Part shown: piece by piece, positions 60,930 to 64,000 of the stretch
Position numbering within the stretch: position 1 is the first letter of the stretch
Layout: the number at the start of each line of letters is the position of its first letter
Assembly: GCF_003386205.1 (NCBI RefSeq)
Contig: NZ_QRDY01000009.1
Coordinates: 143,667-207,666, forward strand
Length of the DNA: 64,000 nucleotides
Source of the DNA: Cohnella lupini
Lineage (GTDB): Bacteria; Bacillota; Bacilli; Paenibacillales; Paenibacillaceae
Reading direction: 5' to 3'
Notes under the pieces: generated by a model
Told to the model about the DNA's origin: nothing
Databases searched by the model: none
Seen by the model: only the letters and a program-made list of their open reading frames with translations
Position numbers and translations under genes: made by a program

Positions 60930-61991
60930 TTATACTCCGACTTTAATCTGTTTGCTTCGCAATTGGCCGCATGCCGCATCGATGTCCGTCCCGTGCTCGA
61001 GGCGCACGCTGACGCTCACGCTTTGCTTCTTCAGCGTGTCGTAGAACGCGCTGATCGTCTCCCTGTCGGGTCTCTGATATTGACTATGCTCGTCGACCGG
61101 ATTGTACGGAATCAAATTCACGTTGGCCAGCTGGCGCCGATCGCCGATCAGCCCGGCAAGCTCTATCGCATGCTCCCTCTGATCGTTGACGTCCTTCAGC
61201 ATGATGTACTCCAGCGTAATTCTCCGGTTCGTTTTCTCCAGATAATAATCGACCGCTTGCATCAGCTTGGCGATCGGGATGGCTTTGTTGATCTTCATGA
61301 TCCGCGTTCTGAGCTCGTCGTTCGGCGCATGCAAGGAGATCGCCAGATTGACTCTCAGGTCGGCATCGGTGAAATCGTAGATTTTGTCCGCGAGTCCGCT
61401 CGTCGATACGGTGATATGTCTAGCCGCAAGCGCAAGACCCTTCTGGTCCTTCACGACGTTCAGAAAATCGACCATGTTCTCGAAGTTGTCGAACGGTTCG
61501 CCGATGCCCATCACCACGATATGGCTCACGAGTTCGTCCTTCGCAGCTTGGTCGAGGTGGTGCTGCACGTTCATGACCTGCTCCACGATCTCACCGGCGG
61601 ATAGATCGCGGCTCTTCTTCAGCAGTCCGCTCGCGCAGAAGCTGCAGCCGATATTGCACCCGACTTGAGTCGTGACGCACACGGACAAGCCGAACTTATG
61701 TCGCATGAGCACCGTTTCGATTAAATTGCCGTCATTCAGCTTGAACAGGAATTTAACCGTTCCGTCCACGGATTCTTGCCGGACGTGTTCGCTAAGCGTC
61801 TGAATAACGTAATGATCGGCCAGCGCCTGCACGCAATCTTTATTAACGTCGACCATCTCGGAGAAGTCCGTCGCCCTTTTCCGATAGAGCCAATCCCACA
61901 CCTGGGAGGCGCGGGACTTCTTATGACCGCGTTCGCTCAACCAAGCCGTCAATTGCTCGAACGTCAAGCCGTATATGGAACCTTTATTCAT
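60930..61991 (-). CDS. rlmN: Radical SAM 23S rRNA (adenine-2503-C2) methyltransferase, RlmN
   Basis: A 353-residue radical SAM enzyme. The cluster motif is [15 protein letters not shown] (CxxxCxxC). The methyl-carrying Cys is in [10 protein letters not shown] near the C terminus, and the first active-site Cys lies in the preceding conserved region. It methylates C2 of A2503 in 23S rRNA and A37 of some tRNAs. Several positions differ from the main Bacillus RlmN ([14 protein letters not shown] rather than GGLKRNL), so it may be a second, divergent copy; Cfr is less likely because the core follows RlmN. Confidence 0.85.
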   Translation of the reverse strand: MNKGSIYGLTFEQLTAWLSERGHKKSRASQVWDWLYRKRATDFSEMVDVNKDCVQALADHYVIQTLSEHVRQESVDGTVKFLFKLNDGNLIETVLMRHKFGLSVCVTTQVGCNIGCSFCASGLLKKSRDLSAGEIVEQVMNVQHHLDQAAKDELVSHIVVMGIGEPFDNFENMVDFLNVVKDQKGLALAARHITVSTSGLADKIYDFTDADLRVNLAISLHAPNDELRTRIMKINKAIPIAKLMQAVDYYLEKTNRRITLEYIMLKDVNDQREHAIELAGLIGDRRQLANVNLIPYNPVDEHSQYQRPDRETISAFYDTLKKQSVSVSVRLEHGTDIDAACGQLRSKQIKVGV

Positions 61992-62035
61992 TCGTAACCC
62001 TCATTTCGAAGCTTCATCTATCCGTCTATTATACC

Positions 62036-62755
62036 CTAGACCGATTCGGACACGAAATCCCTTATTATGGCGCGCAAGCTGTCGGGATCGCTCAGCATGG
62101 GCAAATGACCCGTATCCAATCGAACGGTTCTCTCCGTGGATAGGTTACGGATCATTTTCTCCTGCAAAGCTTGGCCGAACTCTCGGTCTCGGTTGAGTTT
62201 GACGTACAGCTTGGGCACCGATGGAAGCGCCGAAACTACCGAATCCGTATATACCTTAACCGATTCCGGAATGAATCCCTTAACGACTTCGTCCGCCTGC
62301 TCCTTCGAAAGATCGCCGCATAAACCCGCGCGGATAGCGGACTCCGGAGGCTTCGTTCCGACCGTTCGAAGAATGAGAGACATCAGAAGTCTCTTGGGCA
62401 ACGGCAGAGTGGACAGAAACGAGCCGAACTTGTTCGGAATGGCCGCTCCCACCGCAACGAATCCCACGACTCTATCGGACATCCGATTGGCAACCTGCAA
62501 GCCGACGACTCCGCCCAGCGAATGGGCGACGATGACGAATCTGTCCACTCCCCAGTTCTCGATCTGTCTTTGGACGCCCGCGACGTAATCGTCCAAGCTT
62601 AATCCTCTCCTAGAGTCCATACCCTGCCGCCCCTTTGGAAATTCCACCTGCAAACACGGAATATCCAGGCCCTGCGCTACTTGATCCCATACCCGACCAT
62701 CCAATCCCGCTCCATGGATAAAAACGATTCCGATATTGCGCTCCCCGTTGCTCAC
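62036..62755 (-). CDS. Alpha/beta hydrolase
   Basis: About 239 residues from the GTG at 62755 (AAGGAG nine bases upstream; GTG 62764 is too close). VFIHGAGLDGRVWD is the oxyanion-hole strand, FVIVAHSLGGVVGLQVA holds the Ser nucleophile (AHSLGG), and the catalytic His is in LDTGHLPML. An esterase or peptidase-like role is possible; the substrate is unknown. Divergent from the WYL regulator, which may control it. Confidence 0.85.
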   Translation of the reverse strand: MSNGERNIGIVFIHGAGLDGRVWDQVAQGLDIPCLQVEFPKGRQGMDSRRGLSLDDYVAGVQRQIENWGVDRFVIVAHSLGGVVGLQVANRMSDRVVGFVAVGAAIPNKFGSFLSTLPLPKRLLMSLILRTVGTKPPESAIRAGLCGDLSKEQADEVVKGFIPESVKVYTDSVVSALPSVPKLYVKLNRDREFGQALQEKMIRNLSTERTVRLDTGHLPMLSDPDSLRAIIRDFVSESV

Positions 62756-62901
62756 CCGAACCACTCTCCTTAACCGCTTAGCTTCCTATAAGGTCAACTA
62801 TATCCGTCAAATACGACAATTTATGTCTTATTTAAGTGGTAGAATGAAACTAACAGTTCGAGAGTCCATCGTTCAGGAAGCGGGAAAAAGGAGTCGGTCG
62901 C

Positions 62902-63840
62902 ATGTTGAAATCGCAAAGACTAATCCGGATGATCATGATCATCAATGCTCGAAAATCCTTTACCGTTCAAGAGATGGCGGATGAATTCGGCTTGTCTACG
63001 CGAACCGTAACGAGGGATTTGCTGGAGCTTAGCGAGCTAGGCGTGCCTATCTACTCCATTCAAGGGCGCGGAGGCGGTTATAGATTGCTTCAGGAGCGAC
63101 TGCTTCCCCCGATCGCGTTCACGGAGAGCGAAGCCGTCGCCATGTTCATCGCCTGCCGATCATTGCGGCACCTGAGCGCGTTGCCCTTCGACGAAGGCGC
63201 AGAATCCGCCCTCCACAAGTTTTACCACTACCTTCCCGAGGATAGCAAAACGCGGATTGACCGGCTGAAGGACAAGGTTGCCATCTGGAGTCCTCATCGC
63301 CAAGTGCTCCCGGACTGTCTCCGAACGCTTATGCAGTCGATCATGGTCCGCAGCGTAGTCGCCATCGAATACCGTTCCACTCACGGCGTCGAGCTTCGGA
63401 ATATTCAGCCCGTCGGACTTTACGAGAGCGACGGGTATTGGTATTGTCCGGCTTATTGTTTTCTGAGGGAGGATTACAGGGTATTTCGGGCAGATCGGAT
63501 TCTCGCCGCTTCACTGAACGAGTCGATAGACTGCCGGGAAGACGTCGAGCAACGAACGCTGTGGGACCTGCCGCAAGAACGAGCTCCGCTCATCCCCATG
63601 AGCTTGGAACTCTCTCCAGGAGGGGTGCACGCGCTGCGCTCGGATCAATGGTTCGGGGAGTCGATACGCGTCCGGGACGACGGCGGCGGAACGGTCACCG
63701 TGGATATTCCTTCGGATAAAATACCCTTCTACTCGGACATGATCTGGCGATTGGGGGAGGATGCGAGGATCGTGGCGCCCGAAGAGGCGGTCGAATACGT
63801 CAGGCGGAAGATCGAGGCTATGCGATTACGATATTCATGA
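62902..63840 (+). CDS. HTH/WYL-domain transcriptional regulator (YobV-like)
   Basis: A 312-residue regulator with an N-terminal DeoR-type winged helix (FTVQEMADEFGLSTRTVTRDLLELSELGVPIYSIQGRGGGYRL) and a C-terminal WYL domain (VVAIEYRSTHGVELRNIQPVGLYESDGYWYCPAYCF). AAAGGAG precedes the ATG. WYL domains bind nucleotides or nucleic acid and act as switches; the ligand is unknown. Its likely target is the divergent hydrolase. Confidence 0.88.
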   Translation: MLKSQRLIRMIMIINARKSFTVQEMADEFGLSTRTVTRDLLELSELGVPIYSIQGRGGGYRLLQERLLPPIAFTESEAVAMFIACRSLRHLSALPFDEGAESALHKFYHYLPEDSKTRIDRLKDKVAIWSPHRQVLPDCLRTLMQSIMVRSVVAIEYRSTHGVELRNIQPVGLYESDGYWYCPAYCFLREDYRVFRADRILAASLNESIDCREDVEQRTLWDLPQERAPLIPMSLELSPGGVHALRSDQWFGESIRVRDDGGGTVTVDIPSDKIPFYSDMIWRLGEDARIVAPEEAVEYVRRKIEAMRLRYS

Positions 63841-64000
63841 ACTCGGATGAATCAAGGAATTAAAATGGTAATCATCGTTATTTGAGCTATTTAGAGCACT
63901 TTTGCGGTGATGTAAAGTAGTCTGTGTACCAAAATTTGGCGCCTTCTCAGGCAACAAAAAAGTAGGGTATTCTCGGGGTTACGAAGCCAACCAAGAAGGA
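63841..64000. other. Window end, no gene seen
   Basis: AT-rich intergenic DNA with no convincing gene, hairpin or repeat. It may hold the 3' end of the regulator transcript. Confidence 0.5.

Noticed and set aside
60930..61991. Assignment as the resistance methyltransferase Cfr
   Set aside because: The core ([26 protein letters not shown]) follows RlmN; only parts diverge.

Overview
The window looks like chromosomal DNA of a spore-forming Firmicute of the Paenibacillaceae (Paenibacillus or Cohnella type). The reasons are the AGGAGG-type ribosome sites, the intermediate G+C, a RacA-like MerR/coiled-coil protein, an SgrR-like regulator, YesM/YesN-type two-component systems, an HxlR-MFS-AKR cassette matching Bacillus subtilis ytcD-ytbDE, a Bce-type bacitracin module and a YheI/YheH-type heterodimeric exporter. 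No tRNA, rRNA, CRISPR array, intact transposase or prophage gene was seen. The genus is an inference; no 16S or marker comparison was possible.

Layout. 0-4.5 kb: end of an iron alcohol dehydrogenase, lipL, the first 51-bp repeat arrays, a small winged-helix regulator/membrane protein pair, an AraC regulator and a Fur-box siderophore-binding lipoprotein. 4.5-13.4 kb: BmrCD-like exporter, small and integral membrane proteins, an SgrR-like regulator, and a decayed AT-rich island. 13.5-18.8 kb: two nitrilase-superfamily proteins (one fused to a GNAT domain and lacking the catalytic Cys), a RacA-like protein, a polysaccharide deacetylase and a methyltransferase. 19-24 kb: a leader-peptide/attenuator controlling a phosphotransferase-triple GNAT operon, then a MerR-methyltransferase fusion with a second methyltransferase. 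24-33 kb: an alpha-galactoside utilisation locus (GH36 enzyme, binding protein, YesN/YesM-like two-component system, two permeases). 33-36.3 kb: a c-di-GMP-I riboswitch ahead of a FapA-like gene and an HD-GYP phosphodiesterase gene. 36.4-46.8 kb: ilvE, a LysR regulator, a CAP protein, a DbpA helicase, the longest 51-bp array, an MFS pump, rpiA, greA and flavin-binding proteins. 47-50 kb: ytcD-ytbDE-like cassette. 50-59 kb: 7TM histidine kinase, an NHLP-leader peptide, a class I isoprenoid-synthase-like enzyme, BceRS, a repeat array, and BceAB. 59-64 kb: TlpA-like protein, aldo/keto reductase, RlmN, an alpha/beta hydrolase and a WYL regulator.

The most interesting locus is at 50.3-53.4 kb. A 78-residue precursor with a nitrile-hydratase-type (NHLP) leader ends in a 14-residue core whose last residue is Trp. 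It follows, on the same strand, an enzyme with two Asp-rich motifs of the isoprenyl-diphosphate synthase fold. A multi-membrane-span histidine kinase converges on it and overlaps its 3' end. The gene set resembles ComQ-ComX-ComP, in which ComQ prenylates a Trp of ComX, but with a RiPP-type leader and a different kinase family. I propose it as a candidate isoprenylated-Trp peptide signal or natural product. A complete Bce-type peptide sensing and resistance module lies directly beside it.

A second theme is a set of intergenic tandem arrays (1.3, 1.6, 21.8, 41.2 and 55.3 kb, and a decayed one at 18.0 kb). Their sequences differ, but all share a 51-bp period; four of them consist of a 27-bp core with inverted-repeat ends plus a 24-bp spacer. 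The unrelated sequences with one geometry suggest that a selected or copied architecture is being maintained.
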